From: Pseudomonas marincola | Lineage (GTDB): Bacteria > Pseudomonadota > Gammaproteobacteria > Pseudomonadales > Pseudomonadaceae | Length of the DNA: 64,000 nt | Direction of reading: 5' to 3' | Assembly (NCBI RefSeq): GCF_900116605.1 | Contig: NZ_FPBC01000007.1 | Location: forward strand, 186,001 to 250,000 | Part shown: positions 39,892 through 47,880 of the stretch, piece by piece | How positions within the stretch are numbered: the first letter of the stretch is position 1 | Layout of the letters: the number at the start of each line of letters is the position of its first letter | Program-made: the position numbers and the translations under genes | Notes under the pieces: model-generated | What the model was told of the DNA's origin: nothing | Database searches by the model: none | The model's input: only the letters and a program-made list of their open reading frames with translations

Positions 39892-40179
39892 ATGAATACT
39901 GTACTGAACTTGCTAAGTGCTGCAGCAGTTGTGGTCACCGGAACGGTTGCATCCACAGCGCCGACCATCGAAAGCACCGCGCCACAAAGCGCTCAGGTGA
40001 TTATTCATACCCAGCCTACTTTGCCGACCCAGTTGCCGGCTAATTCGGCGGCGCGCACAGCGTCGTTCATACCTTCGGTCAGTGATTCTTCAGCTAATTC
40101 TTCTGCTGACAGTCTGGTCGACAGCCAGCCGCTGCAGTTTGAGCTGGATCGCGAGGCTAATCAGCGTTGGGTTTTCTGA
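39892..40179 (+). CDS. Small exported protein, unknown function (sigma-54 promoter)
   Basis: 95 aa from the ATG at 39892, with AGAAGGG as ribosome-binding site. The N-terminus is hydrophobic (LLSAAAVVVTGTVAST) and looks like a signal peptide, though without a lysine or arginine at its head. The rest is low-complexity, rich in Ser, Ala, Thr and Pro, ending in a charged ELDREANQRWVF tail. No known domain is recognised. Its reality is supported by the strong sigma-54 promoter and ribosome-binding site. A small membrane-protein gene follows 65 bp later on the same strand. Confidence 0.6.
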   Translation: MNTVLNLLSAAAVVVTGTVASTAPTIESTAPQSAQVIIHTQPTLPTQLPANSAARTASFIPSVSDSSANSSADSLVDSQPLQFELDREANQRWVF

Positions 40180-40244
40180 TTTAGGTTCAGCGCGGATTTT
40201 ACCGTGCGCCAACCGATTTATCTGCGTGCACACTGGAGGGGAAT

Positions 40245-40430
40245 ATGTCGAAAGCAGGACTGGGATTATTGATACTGAGCGTTGTGCTCGGGGCTGTACT
40301 GGCAACGGACGCGATCACCGGCGTATCCAGTTCAGCAGTGATCAAGGGCCTGTTTGGCCTGACATTGGGTGCATCAATTGTTGCGCTGGCTTTGGGCCGG
40401 CGGATCAAGTTTGACCCGGTGCTGCGTTAA
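40245..40430 (+). CDS. Small membrane protein of unknown function
   Basis: 61 aa with two hydrophobic helices (about 4-22 and 33-50) separated by a short polar loop and ending RRIKFDPVLR. GGAGGGGA lies just before the ATG. It has no recognised domain. It probably shares the sigma-54 transcript of the preceding gene. A hairpin GGTGCTGC/GCAGCACC (40418-40439) spans its stop codon and may end the message. Confidence 0.65.
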   Translation: MSKAGLGLLILSVVLGAVLATDAITGVSSSAVIKGLFGLTLGASIVALALGRRIKFDPVLR

Positions 40431-40459
40431 GGCAGCACCCGTCCAAACCTCTCTGAGCG

Positions 40460-42247
40460 TTAGCTCAAGCTGCGCATCGGCAAGTTGATGCAGAACAGCG
40501 CGCCTTCACCCGGGCGTGATTCAAGGGTGATGTGGCCACCGTGCAACTGAATGATCTCCTGGCAGAGCGCCAAGCCCAACCCAACCCCGCCTTTACGTTT
40601 GCCGACTTGTACGAACGGTTCAAATATCCGTGACTGTTGGCTGAACACCACCCCGTCGCCGTTATCCTTGACGCAGATGATGATCTCGTTGTTCTGGTAC
40701 TGCGCATTCAGCAGAATATCGCCGCCTGCCGGCGTGTGGCGCAAAGCGTTGACCAGCAGGTTGTCGAGCACGCGTTCAATCTGAGCACGGTCGATGGGCA
40801 ACAACGGCAGGTCATCATCCGGTTCACAGCGCAGGGTAATGCCTTTCTCGGCGGCCTCATTGGCGAAGCGTTGGCCTGTCTGATTGATCAGGTCCGCAAG
40901 GTCGCATGGCGCCAGATCAAGCTTCTGCAAGCCGCTTTGATAACGCGAGAAATTCAGCAGGTCGGTGATCAGATCAACCAGTCGCTGCATTTGCTCGTCA
41001 ACCGTCTGGGTCAGATCTGCCTCGCGTGAATCCGGGGCGAACTTGAGCCGCTCCTGAAGCAGGGCAAAGGCCATGTGCATGCCGGTGACTGGCGTGCGCA
41101 GCTCATGCGAGGCGCGCAGCACGAACTCGCTGCGCACTCGCTCGAAAGCCCGCTGTTTGGTCACATCGCGCAGCACCATCACCGCGCCCTGAATATTCCC
41201 GCCACCTTGGCTTACGGGCGTCAGGCTGTAGCTGAGCAGGCGATGTTCGCCATGGGCGTCTATCTCAAGGTCGGCTATCGCCGATTCCAGGGTTTTGCCC
41301 TGCAAAACGCGGCTGATCTGTTCATCGAGGCCTTCTTTGCCTAACGCCTGATCAAGGCGTTCACCAATGTGTTCCAGGCCCCAACCAAGCTGACGCCCGG
41401 CAACCGGATTGAAGTGTTGCAGCAAGCCGTTGCGGTCGAACATCAGCAGGCCGTCATCAATGCTGTCGAGTACCGCTTGCAGGCGTTGCTGTTCGGCCAT
41501 CAAGGCTTCGATATTGCTGTCCTTGAACTGTTGCAGCGATTGCGCCATGAGGCCAAAGCGCCGGCTCAGCGCCGAGAGTTCAGCCACTGGCGAGGTGGGC
41601 AGGGATATCTGCAAGTCCCCCTTACCAATCTGGTCGGCGGCACTGGCCAGCGCCTCGATTGGCCGGGCGACGCGTTTGGCAATGTTGTGTGCGGTAATGA
41701 AGCCGATCAGCAACAACGCCAGGCCGATCAAACCGAGCAGGGCGCTGACGATGGTCGCGCGTTCGCGGGAGCTTTGCTGGGCATTCTGCACGGCTTCGAC
41801 GTAGCGCATTTGCACGGCATTGATGCGATCACGCAGCGCTTGCAAGGCACGCGTGAACGCATCGTTATGCAGTAAATCGCGGCGTACTTGCACCGGTGAG
41901 TCGAGCAGTTTGCCGAACAGCTCATAGGAGCGGGCGATTTCGCTGATGGCCTGACGATCGGCCTCTTCGGTGCTGCTTTCAAGCGCTTGAGTCAACCAGT
42001 TGCGAAAACGTACATCTGATTCCTTCAACGCCAGTGGGTCGAAGCTATCCTCCAGCAGCAGGATCACCTGCGTGCCCATTTCCTGACGAAAGCCGATGGT
42101 CGCATCAATGATCTCGAGGTTGCGACTCATGGCCTGGTTTTGTACGCGGGTGATCTGCCACACGCTGACCATGCCCAGTATCAGGCCGATCAGCGCCACG
42201 GTTAGCAGCGCACTGCCGCTGACGAACAGCCGGGTTCTTAACTTCAT
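40460..42247 (-). CDS. kinB: Sensor histidine kinase/phosphatase KinB
   Basis: A 595-aa inner-membrane sensor, the same length as KinB of P. aeruginosa. TM helices lie at about 9-31 and 167-187 and enclose a periplasmic helical sensing domain. These are followed by HAMP (about 190-245), a PAS domain (about 250-365), HisKA with H381 in RASHELRTPV, and HATPase with NLLVNALRH and GVGLGLAL. KinB phosphorylates or dephosphorylates AlgB and so affects alginate synthesis, virulence and light-linked responses in P. aeruginosa. Its start overlaps algB by four bases (ATGA). Confidence 0.96.
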   Translation of the reverse strand: MKLRTRLFVSGSALLTVALIGLILGMVSVWQITRVQNQAMSRNLEIIDATIGFRQEMGTQVILLLEDSFDPLALKESDVRFRNWLTQALESSTEEADRQAISEIARSYELFGKLLDSPVQVRRDLLHNDAFTRALQALRDRINAVQMRYVEAVQNAQQSSRERATIVSALLGLIGLALLLIGFITAHNIAKRVARPIEALASAADQIGKGDLQISLPTSPVAELSALSRRFGLMAQSLQQFKDSNIEALMAEQQRLQAVLDSIDDGLLMFDRNGLLQHFNPVAGRQLGWGLEHIGERLDQALGKEGLDEQISRVLQGKTLESAIADLEIDAHGEHRLLSYSLTPVSQGGGNIQGAVMVLRDVTKQRAFERVRSEFVLRASHELRTPVTGMHMAFALLQERLKFAPDSREADLTQTVDEQMQRLVDLITDLLNFSRYQSGLQKLDLAPCDLADLINQTGQRFANEAAEKGITLRCEPDDDLPLLPIDRAQIERVLDNLLVNALRHTPAGGDILLNAQYQNNEIIICVKDNGDGVVFSQQSRIFEPFVQVGKRKGGVGLGLALCQEIIQLHGGHITLESRPGEGALFCINLPMRSLS

Positions 42248-43590
42248 AGGTCGTACTGTTTGCGTTTGCGATACAGGGTTGAAGCGTCGATACCCAGTGC
42301 CTTGGCAGCTTGATCGAGGGTTTCGCTGCTGGCCATGACGGCGGCGATATGGCTTTTTTCCAGCTCTTCAAGGCTCAGTGCGCCGCCCACGCGTGGCGCC
42401 TGATTGCTGGTAGATTCGGTCAGGCCCAGATGAATCACCTGAACCATTTCTTCCTGGCAGATGATGCTCGCCCGTTCGATCACGTTGCGCAGTTCGCGGA
42501 TATTGCCCGGCCATGAGTAATTCGCCAGTACGCTCAATGCCTCATCGCTGAAACCGCGCGCGGGGCGGGCGTAGTCCTTGACGAAGCGGGCAAGGAAGCG
42601 CTCGGCTAGCGTCAGCACGTCTTCAGTGCGTTCGCGCAGCGCCGGCAGTTTCAGGGTGATTACATTGAGGCGGTAGAGCAGGTCTTCGCGGAAACGCCCC
42701 TGACGAACCATCTCGTCAAGATTGAGGTTGGTGGCCGCGACGATGCGCACGTCGGCCTGACGGGTCACCGGATCGCCGACGCGTTCGTATTCCTTGTCCT
42801 GAATAAAACGCAGCAGTTTCGGTTGCAGGCTGAGCGGGAAATCGCCGATTTCGTCGAGAAACAGCGTACCGCCGTCGGCTTGACTGACCCGGCCGAGGGT
42901 GCTTTCGCTGGCGCCGGTAAACGCGCCTTTGGTGTGACCGAACAATTCGCTTTCCATCAGCTCAGCGGTCAGTGACGGGCAGTTGATGGTGACTGAATTC
43001 TTCTTCGCGCGGCGGCTCCAGTGGTGAATGGCGCGGGCCAGTTCGCCTTTACCAGTGCCGGATTCGCCAAGAATGAGGATGTTGGCGTCGGTTACCGCCA
43101 CCTGGCGGGCGGTTTCCAGCACCGCCATCATCGACGGGCTGCTGGAGTCGAGGTCGTTCTTGCGCTGGCGCACCTGACCTTCCAGAGTTTCCAGGCGCGC
43201 TTCCAGTTGCCGTGCTTCGAGCTGTTTGGTGGCGGCCAGACGCAGTTGTTCGGGGCTGCAGGGTTTCACCAGATAATCGGCTGCGCCAGCCTGCATGGCA
43301 TCCACGGCGGTGTCGATGGCTGAGTGTGCGGTCACTATCACCACGCGCATCCAAGGCGCTTGTACGCGCATCTCGGCGAGCACGTCGAGGCCGTTGTCAT
43401 CGCCGAGGCGCAGGTCAAGAAAGCACACATCGAACACCTGGCGTTGCATCAGGCTTTCGGCCTGCGCTGCGCTGTTGGCGGTCGCCACGGTGTAGCCCTC
43501 GTCCTCGAGGCAGTAGCGGAAGGTACGCAGGATCGCCGACTCATCATCGACCAGCAAAATACGTCCGCTTTTAGGTTCTACCGCATCCAT
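42244..43590 (-). CDS. algB: NtrC-family response regulator AlgB
   Basis: A 448-aa two-component activator: receiver (acceptor D59 in FLDLRLG), AAA+ sigma-54-interacting domain with Walker A GESGTGKGE, an intact GAFTGA loop and a DGGTLFLDEIGDFP segment, and a C-terminal Fis-type helix-turn-helix ending DQAAKALGIDASTLYRKRKQ. The ATG at 43590 with a GGAG site is chosen; the frame is open to 43962 but that stretch is unrelated. It is divergent from the BON-domain gene, and the TGCA-N3-TGCA sites lie between the two. GAFTGA implies it can work with RpoN. Confidence 0.96.
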   Translation of the reverse strand: MDAVEPKSGRILLVDDESAILRTFRYCLEDEGYTVATANSAAQAESLMQRQVFDVCFLDLRLGDDNGLDVLAEMRVQAPWMRVVIVTAHSAIDTAVDAMQAGAADYLVKPCSPEQLRLAATKQLEARQLEARLETLEGQVRQRKNDLDSSSPSMMAVLETARQVAVTDANILILGESGTGKGELARAIHHWSRRAKKNSVTINCPSLTAELMESELFGHTKGAFTGASESTLGRVSQADGGTLFLDEIGDFPLSLQPKLLRFIQDKEYERVGDPVTRQADVRIVAATNLNLDEMVRQGRFREDLLYRLNVITLKLPALRERTEDVLTLAERFLARFVKDYARPARGFSDEALSVLANYSWPGNIRELRNVIERASIICQEEMVQVIHLGLTESTSNQAPRVGGALSLEELEKSHIAAVMASSETLDQAAKALGIDASTLYRKRKQYDL

Positions 43591-43636
43591 TTCAGGCTCC
43601 AATTGATGTGTGCAGAGATTAGTCCACAAGAAATCG

Positions 43637-43678
43637 TGCAAGTTGCACGGCGAGTATGACCTTATCTTGCAGGCTGCA
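43637..43678. promoter_or_regulatory. Paired upstream activator sites, promoter 2 (algB/BON intergenic)
   Basis: TGCAAGTTGCA (43637-43647) and TGCAGGCTGCA (43668-43678) are 31 bp apart, start to start. The first sits in a longer inverted repeat CGTGCAA-G-TTGCACG. They lie 47-88 bp before the divergent algB gene as well, so autoregulation is possible. Confidence 0.7.
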
Positions 43679-43704
43679 TGCTGGCACCCTGTCTTTTTAT
43701 GTCG

Positions 43705-43761
43705 TAAGTGTCTGATTTTATTGGTAAAAATATTTATCCAAAAGCTGGCACAGCGCTTGCG
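43705..43761 (+). promoter_or_regulatory. IHF-type site and sigma-54 promoter 2
   Basis: TAAGTGTCTGATT (43705-43717) is an IHF-like site with one mismatch on the opposite strand. 42 bp on, CTGGCACA-GCGC-TTGCG (43745-43761) has GG at 43747-43748 and GC at 43759-43760 in the GG-N10-GC spacing of sigma-54 promoters. Confidence 0.78.
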
Positions 43762-43820
43762 ATATCTACTGCATATCCCGCTAAACGCGGATTGTTTATG
43801 CACAGAGACAGGAGGACAAC

Positions 43821-44657
43821 ATGCATAAGTTGAAAACTCTGGTATTGGCCACAGCGTCGGTCGGCATGTTTGCTCTGACCCCTTTGGCGGCCAACGCAGC
43901 AGAAGGTGACATGAGCCAGCAGTTGAGTGAAGCGCGCCAGGAAGGCTCGATCTGGACTGCAATTGCGCTCAACCGTCATCTCAACCCTTTCAGCATCGAC
44001 AGTGAAGTCGACAACGGTACCGCCGTCCTCACCGGTACAGTCGAGAGCAGTGTCGAGCGTGACCTTGCCGAGCAGGTAGCGTTGAGCATCGAAGGTATCA
44101 ACAAGGTTGATAACCAGCTCAAGGTCGACAGCAAAGTTGAGCGCAAGACTAACGATTCGAAGTCTCTGGCCAATCGTTTAGATGATGCCAGCATCACCGC
44201 CACGGTGAAGTCCAAGTTGCTCTGGAACAGCAACACCGAAGGCCTCGACATCAGCGTTAAAACCGAAGAGGGCGCCGTGACGCTCACCGGTAATGCACGT
44301 ACCCCGGCGGCCAAGGAGTTGGCCGGTAGCCTGGCTTCCAACACCGAGGGTGTGCGTGAAGTATTCAACCACCTGAGCATCAGCAAGGCCGACAGCACTG
44401 CTGCCGAGGCGCAAGCCGCCGCCGATGATGCCAGTGCCGCGATCAGCGATGCCTGGATCACCAGCAAGGTGAAATCGAGTTTCGTCTACACCCGCAACCT
44501 GGATGCGTTCGCCATCAGCGTTGAAACGCACGACGGTGTGGTCAAGTTGAGCGGCACGGTATTGAGCAGTGCAGCGAAGAATCTGGCGGTCGAAACCGCC
44601 CGCGATATCCGCGGTGTCCGGGGCGTCGATGGTGATGCCCTGCGCGTAGAGAGTTAA
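43821..44657 (+). CDS. Periplasmic protein with three BON domains (OsmY-like)
   Basis: 278 aa with a signal peptide ending at ANAA (residue 27). Three BON domains follow, at about 40-105, 118-190 and 207-278, each with the GAVTLTG or GTAVLTG type core strand and a VxGV-like turn. BON domains bind phospholipid or join envelope structures; OsmY acts in osmotic and envelope stress. The AGGAGG site precedes the ATG. The sigma-54 promoter lies 60 bp upstream. A DUF2383 gene follows 109 bp on, possibly in the same transcript. Confidence 0.92.
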   Translation: MHKLKTLVLATASVGMFALTPLAANAAEGDMSQQLSEARQEGSIWTAIALNRHLNPFSIDSEVDNGTAVLTGTVESSVERDLAEQVALSIEGINKVDNQLKVDSKVERKTNDSKSLANRLDDASITATVKSKLLWNSNTEGLDISVKTEEGAVTLTGNARTPAAKELAGSLASNTEGVREVFNHLSISKADSTAAEAQAAADDASAAISDAWITSKVKSSFVYTRNLDAFAISVETHDGVVKLSGTVLSSAAKNLAVETARDIRGVRGVDGDALRVES

Positions 44658-44766
44658 GGATCTTATGTGCCAGGGAAGGCAAAAAGTGACTGATTGTTTA
44701 GAACCCGAGTGTCACCCAGCTTCAGGCGTTGCCAGTTGGCTGCGTCCAATCTGAAGGAGAAACATC

Positions 44767-45201
44767 ATGAGCAATAAAACAGAGCAACTGAACGAACTGA
44801 TCGAAATTACCCGTGACGGTAAGCGTTTTTACGACCACGCGATCACTGAAGTGAAAGATGTCCGTTTGCAGACCATGTTCCGTGATCTCTCAACCGTGAA
44901 AACTCAAATCATCGAAGCGCTGGCCGTGAAGGTCGCCGCCAACCAGGACTCGCCAGCATCTGGCGGCACCATGGTCGGCAAAATGCGCGAAGTCTATGCC
45001 GATGCGCGGGCAACTCTGTCCAGCGACGAGGAAGCGACTTACGTCGCCCAGCTCGAAGAAGCTGAAGACCGCATCCTGCACGCATTTGAAGATGCGCTGG
45101 AAAGTGCTGATCCGGATGTGAAGGCCCTGCTGGGTGTGGAAATGCCGAAGGTGCGCGCTTGCCATGACCGCATGCGCAACCTCAAGCAGTCCATGCAGTA
45201 A
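44767..45201 (+). CDS. DUF2383 (PA2169-type four-helix-bundle) protein
   Basis: A 144-aa soluble helical protein with an AAGGAG ribosome-binding site. It belongs to the ferritin-like four-helix family called PA2169 or DUF2383: NELIEITRDGKRFYDHAITEV at the N-terminus and ATYVAQLEEAEDRILHAFEDAL in the middle. These proteins are common in stress and biofilm regulons of pseudomonads; biochemical function is unknown. It has no clear promoter of its own, so may be expressed with the BON gene. Confidence 0.85.
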   Translation: MSNKTEQLNELIEITRDGKRFYDHAITEVKDVRLQTMFRDLSTVKTQIIEALAVKVAANQDSPASGGTMVGKMREVYADARATLSSDEEATYVAQLEEAEDRILHAFEDALESADPDVKALLGVEMPKVRACHDRMRNLKQSMQ

Positions 45202-45255
45202 GCCTGTATGCGGGGCAAGGATGCCCCGCTTTCACGGCGGACTCTCAGGGAGTCG

Positions 45256-45296
45256 TGCAAAACGCCTGATGAAACCGCCAGACCGTGCAGGATGCA
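45256..45296. promoter_or_regulatory. Paired upstream activator sites, promoter 3
   Basis: TGCAGGATGCA (45286-45296) is identical to the proximal site of promoter 1. A half-conserved distal site TGCA-AAA-CGCC (45256-45266) lies 30 bp before it. Confidence 0.62.
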
Positions 45297-45321
45297 AGCT
45301 TCAATCGCTTTATTTTATTTC

Positions 45322-45377
45322 TAAGTGACTGTTTTTATTGAGTTTTTATTTTTAGCAAAACTGGCACAACCACTGCA
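45322..45377 (+). promoter_or_regulatory. IHF-like site and sigma-54 promoter 3
   Basis: TAAGTGACTGTTT (45322-45334) resembles the element at promoter 2 at all but two positions. 41 bp on, CTGGCACA-ACCA-CTGCA (45361-45377) has GG at 45363-45364 and GC at 45375-45376 in GG-N10-GC spacing. Confidence 0.74.
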
Positions 45378-45437
45378 GTTACAAGGTTAACGAACATAAA
45401 CGAGCAGCCCTGAAGGTTGCTTTGCAGGAGCAAACAG

Positions 45438-45692
45438 ATGAGCCGTCAGATTCCCAGCCCCAGTTCATGCATCAAGTATCTGCTTAGCAGTGCAGCTCTG
45501 CTGCTGGTGATGATTGGCGAAGGCAGCCTGATTAATACGGCGCAACCTGTGCACAAGGCTACGGCCAATGCTGCTGCGTTGGCGGTACAAGCCGCAAAGC
45601 CACAGGCGCAGGGTTTGTTTGCCCAGCGCGGCGCGGTGGCAAACACGTTCACCGGGCAGTCGCCACGTCGGGCGCTAGGCCAGAACATCTGA
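45438..45692 (+). CDS. Small exported protein, unknown function (sigma-54 promoter)
   Basis: 84 aa from the ATG at 45438 with GCAGGAG before it. A basic start is followed by a hydrophobic helix (about 14-29, LLSSAALLLVMIGEGS), then an Ala/Gln-rich basic tail. No known domain is recognised. Like the protein at 39892 it lies behind a sigma-54 promoter with the paired TGCA sites and is followed by a small membrane-protein gene, suggesting a repeated two-gene theme. Confidence 0.6.
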   Translation: MSRQIPSPSSCIKYLLSSAALLLVMIGEGSLINTAQPVHKATANAAALAVQAAKPQAQGLFAQRGAVANTFTGQSPRRALGQNI

Positions 45693-45781
45693 GATTGACC
45701 GTGGTTGCGCCTTTACGGGCACACACAAACGAATTCAAGCTGATACACCGCAGGACTTTCTAAAAACCAAGGAGATACGCC

Positions 45782-45946
45782 ATGTTGAGCTGGGCAATTA
45801 CTTTTCTGATTATCGCCATTGTCGCTGCAGTACTGGGCTTCGGTGGTATCGCAGGCACCGCAACCGGTATCGCCAAGATCCTGTTCCTCGTGTTCTTGGT
45901 GCTGTTTGTCGTGTCGCTCATCATGGGCCGTCGCCCACGAGGTTGA
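45782..45946 (+). CDS. DUF1328 (YtjA-type) small membrane protein
   Basis: 54 aa, from ATG 45782 to TGA 45946, with AAGGAG upstream. It has two hydrophobic helices (about 4-20 and 28-48) separated by [12 protein letters not shown] and ending GRRPRG, the pattern of the DUF1328/YtjA family, small inner-membrane proteins often induced by envelope stress. It lies 89 bp behind the 84-aa exported protein gene, probably in its transcript, and 49 bp before the Ivy-type gene. Confidence 0.82.
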   Translation: MLSWAITFLIIAIVAAVLGFGGIAGTATGIAKILFLVFLVLFVVSLIMGRRPRG

Positions 45947-45995
45947 CCCTGATGGGTCACATTGAGCAACCATTCACATTAACTAAGGAGCCCCT

Positions 45996-46457
45996 ATGAA
46001 CGTTCTCAAGACGCTCACTGCCGCCCTGATGATTAGCGGCAGTGGAGCGGCCTTGGCCGCTGACACAGTGACTGATGTTCGCCTTAACGATGTACTCAAG
46101 AGCGATCCCCAGTATCAGGAAGCCTGGAATGATGTGCTCGAAGAGCAGGAACGGATGCCTGAATGGTTGATCAATCTCGACGGTGTTGCGCCGCCGATGG
46201 AGGCCATGCTGGAGGATGATGACAAGTACCTGGTTGGCGAATTGTGTCAGGCCAGTAACTGTTTCAATCAGCGCATTTATGTGGCTTTCAGCTGGGACAA
46301 GAAAGAAGCTTACGCGCTTTATGTGCAAGTGCCGGATGCACTGCCTAAAGGCAAGGCACCCAGCAATTACGCGACCGAGAAATGGCTGGGCGAGCCCGAC
46401 GAGGGCATGCAGAAGCTGTTGCACGAGCAACTCAAGAAAGACCCTAACTGGTACTAA
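45996..46457 (+). CDS. Ivy-family C-type lysozyme inhibitor
   Basis: A 153-aa periplasmic protein with a signal peptide ending near ALAA (residue 22) and a strong AAGGAG site. The core LVGELCQASNCFNQRIYVAFSWDKKEAYALYV, with its cysteine pair (CQASNC) in the exposed loop, identifies the Ivy family, which protects murein from lysozyme and lytic transglycosylases. The place beside DUF1328 and BON genes suggests a shared envelope-defence role. Confidence 0.85.
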   Translation: MNVLKTLTAALMISGSGAALAADTVTDVRLNDVLKSDPQYQEAWNDVLEEQERMPEWLINLDGVAPPMEAMLEDDDKYLVGELCQASNCFNQRIYVAFSWDKKEAYALYVQVPDALPKGKAPSNYATEKWLGEPDEGMQKLLHEQLKKDPNWY

Positions 46458-46626
46458 GCTGCACCTTGTCGCTCCCCGCGACGATCAGGTCATGGCGCCG
46501 TTCCAGGCGCCAGTGGCCAGGAGCTGAACCCTTTTCAGCCCGCACACTTCCCTCACGACTCGATAAGCTGCCCCCGCGCAAGCCCTCGCGCGTTATCATC
46601 TGCGCCATTGATTGGGGGGATGGAAC

Positions 46627-47856
46627 ATGCTCAACGGCTTGTGGCTGAGCTTTTTTATGGTAGCGGCGGTGGCAGGTTTGTCGCGCTGGCTGATTGGCGA
46701 TGATCCGGCGGTATTCGCGGCCATGGTTGAAAGCCTGTTTGCGATGGCCAAGCTGTCGGTCGATGTGATGATCCTGCTGTTCGGCACGCTCACCCTCTGG
46801 CTGGGCCTGCTGCGCATTGCTGAAAAAGCCGGTCTGGTCGAAGCGTTGGCCCGCTTGCTCGGCCCGCTGTTTGCGCGGCTGATGCCGGAAGTGCCGCGGG
46901 GGCATCCGGCACTGGGCCTGATTACCATGAACTTCGCGGCCAATGGCCTCGGGCTCGACAACGCCGCCACGCCGATCGGCCTCAAGGCCATGCGCGCGCT
47001 GCAAGAACTCAACCCGAGCAGCACCACCGCGAGCAATGCGCAAATCCTGTTTCTGGTGCTCAACGCCTCGTCCCTGACGCTGCTGCCCGTGACCATCTTC
47101 ATGTACCGCGCGCAACAAGGGGCGGAAGATCCGACGCTGGTATTCCTGCCAATTCTGCTGGCCACCAGTGCGTCGAGTCTGGTCGGCCTGTTATCGGTCG
47201 CCTTCATGCAGCGTCTGCGTCTCTGGGACCCGGTGGTGCTGGCGTACCTGCTGCCCGGTGCAGCGTTGCTCGGGTTGTTCATGGCGGTACTGGGCACTAT
47301 GTCGGCCACGGCGCTGGGCGCTTTGTCTTCGCTGACGGGCAACCTGACCCTGTTCGGCATCATCGTGCTGTTTCTGCTGCTCGGTGCGCTGAAAAAGGTG
47401 CCGATCTATGAAGAGTTTATCGAAGGCGCCAAAGAGGGCTTTGACGTGGCCAAGAGTCTGCTGCCGTATCTGGTGGCGATGCTCTGTGCGATTGGTGTGC
47501 TGCGCGCCTCGGGTGCTTTGGACTTCGGCCTCGATGGCATTCGCTGGCTGCTCGATATGCTGGGCTGGGACACGCGCTTTGTTGAGGCGTTGCCCACCGC
47601 GATGGTCAAGCCTTTCTCCGGCAGTGCCGCGCGCGCCATGTTGATCGAGACCATGCAAAGTCAGGGTGTGGACAGCTTCCCGGCGTTGGTTGCAGCGACG
47701 GTGCAGGGCAGTACTGAAACCACTTTTTACGTGCTCGCGGTGTATTTTGGTGCGGTGGGTATACAGCGTGTCCGCCACGCTGTGGGTTGCGCCCTGCTGG
47801 CCGAGTTTGCCGGCGTGGTCGCGGCCATTAGTGTGTGCTACTGGTTCTTCGGTTAA
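46627..47856 (+). CDS. Nucleoside-recognition (SpmA/SpmB-like fusion) membrane protein
   Basis: 409 aa from the ATG at 46627; an in-frame ATG at 46612 is weaker. The N-terminal half resembles SpmA (FGTLTLWLGLLRIAEKAGL, NFAANGLGLDNAATPIGLKAM) and the C-terminal half SpmB (PYLVAMLCAIGVLRASGAL, TVQGSTETTFYVLAVYFGAVG), each with a Gate domain. In Bacillus the two are separate sporulation proteins; in non-sporulating proteobacteria the fusion is an inner-membrane protein of unknown transport role. The 169 bp before it hold a short hairpin TGGCGCC/GGCGCCA (46493-46512). Confidence 0.87.
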   Translation: MLNGLWLSFFMVAAVAGLSRWLIGDDPAVFAAMVESLFAMAKLSVDVMILLFGTLTLWLGLLRIAEKAGLVEALARLLGPLFARLMPEVPRGHPALGLITMNFAANGLGLDNAATPIGLKAMRALQELNPSSTTASNAQILFLVLNASSLTLLPVTIFMYRAQQGAEDPTLVFLPILLATSASSLVGLLSVAFMQRLRLWDPVVLAYLLPGAALLGLFMAVLGTMSATALGALSSLTGNLTLFGIIVLFLLLGALKKVPIYEEFIEGAKEGFDVAKSLLPYLVAMLCAIGVLRASGALDFGLDGIRWLLDMLGWDTRFVEALPTAMVKPFSGSAARAMLIETMQSQGVDSFPALVAATVQGSTETTFYVLAVYFGAVGIQRVRHAVGCALLAEFAGVVAAISVCYWFFG

Positions 47857-47880
47857 GCCGAATTTCCAGGATTAAGGCGC

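Noticed and set aside
44658..44766. A fourth sigma-54 promoter before the DUF2383 gene
   Set aside because: TTGGCTGCG is present near 44736, but there is no GC at the required spacing and no TGCA-N3-TGCA pair.
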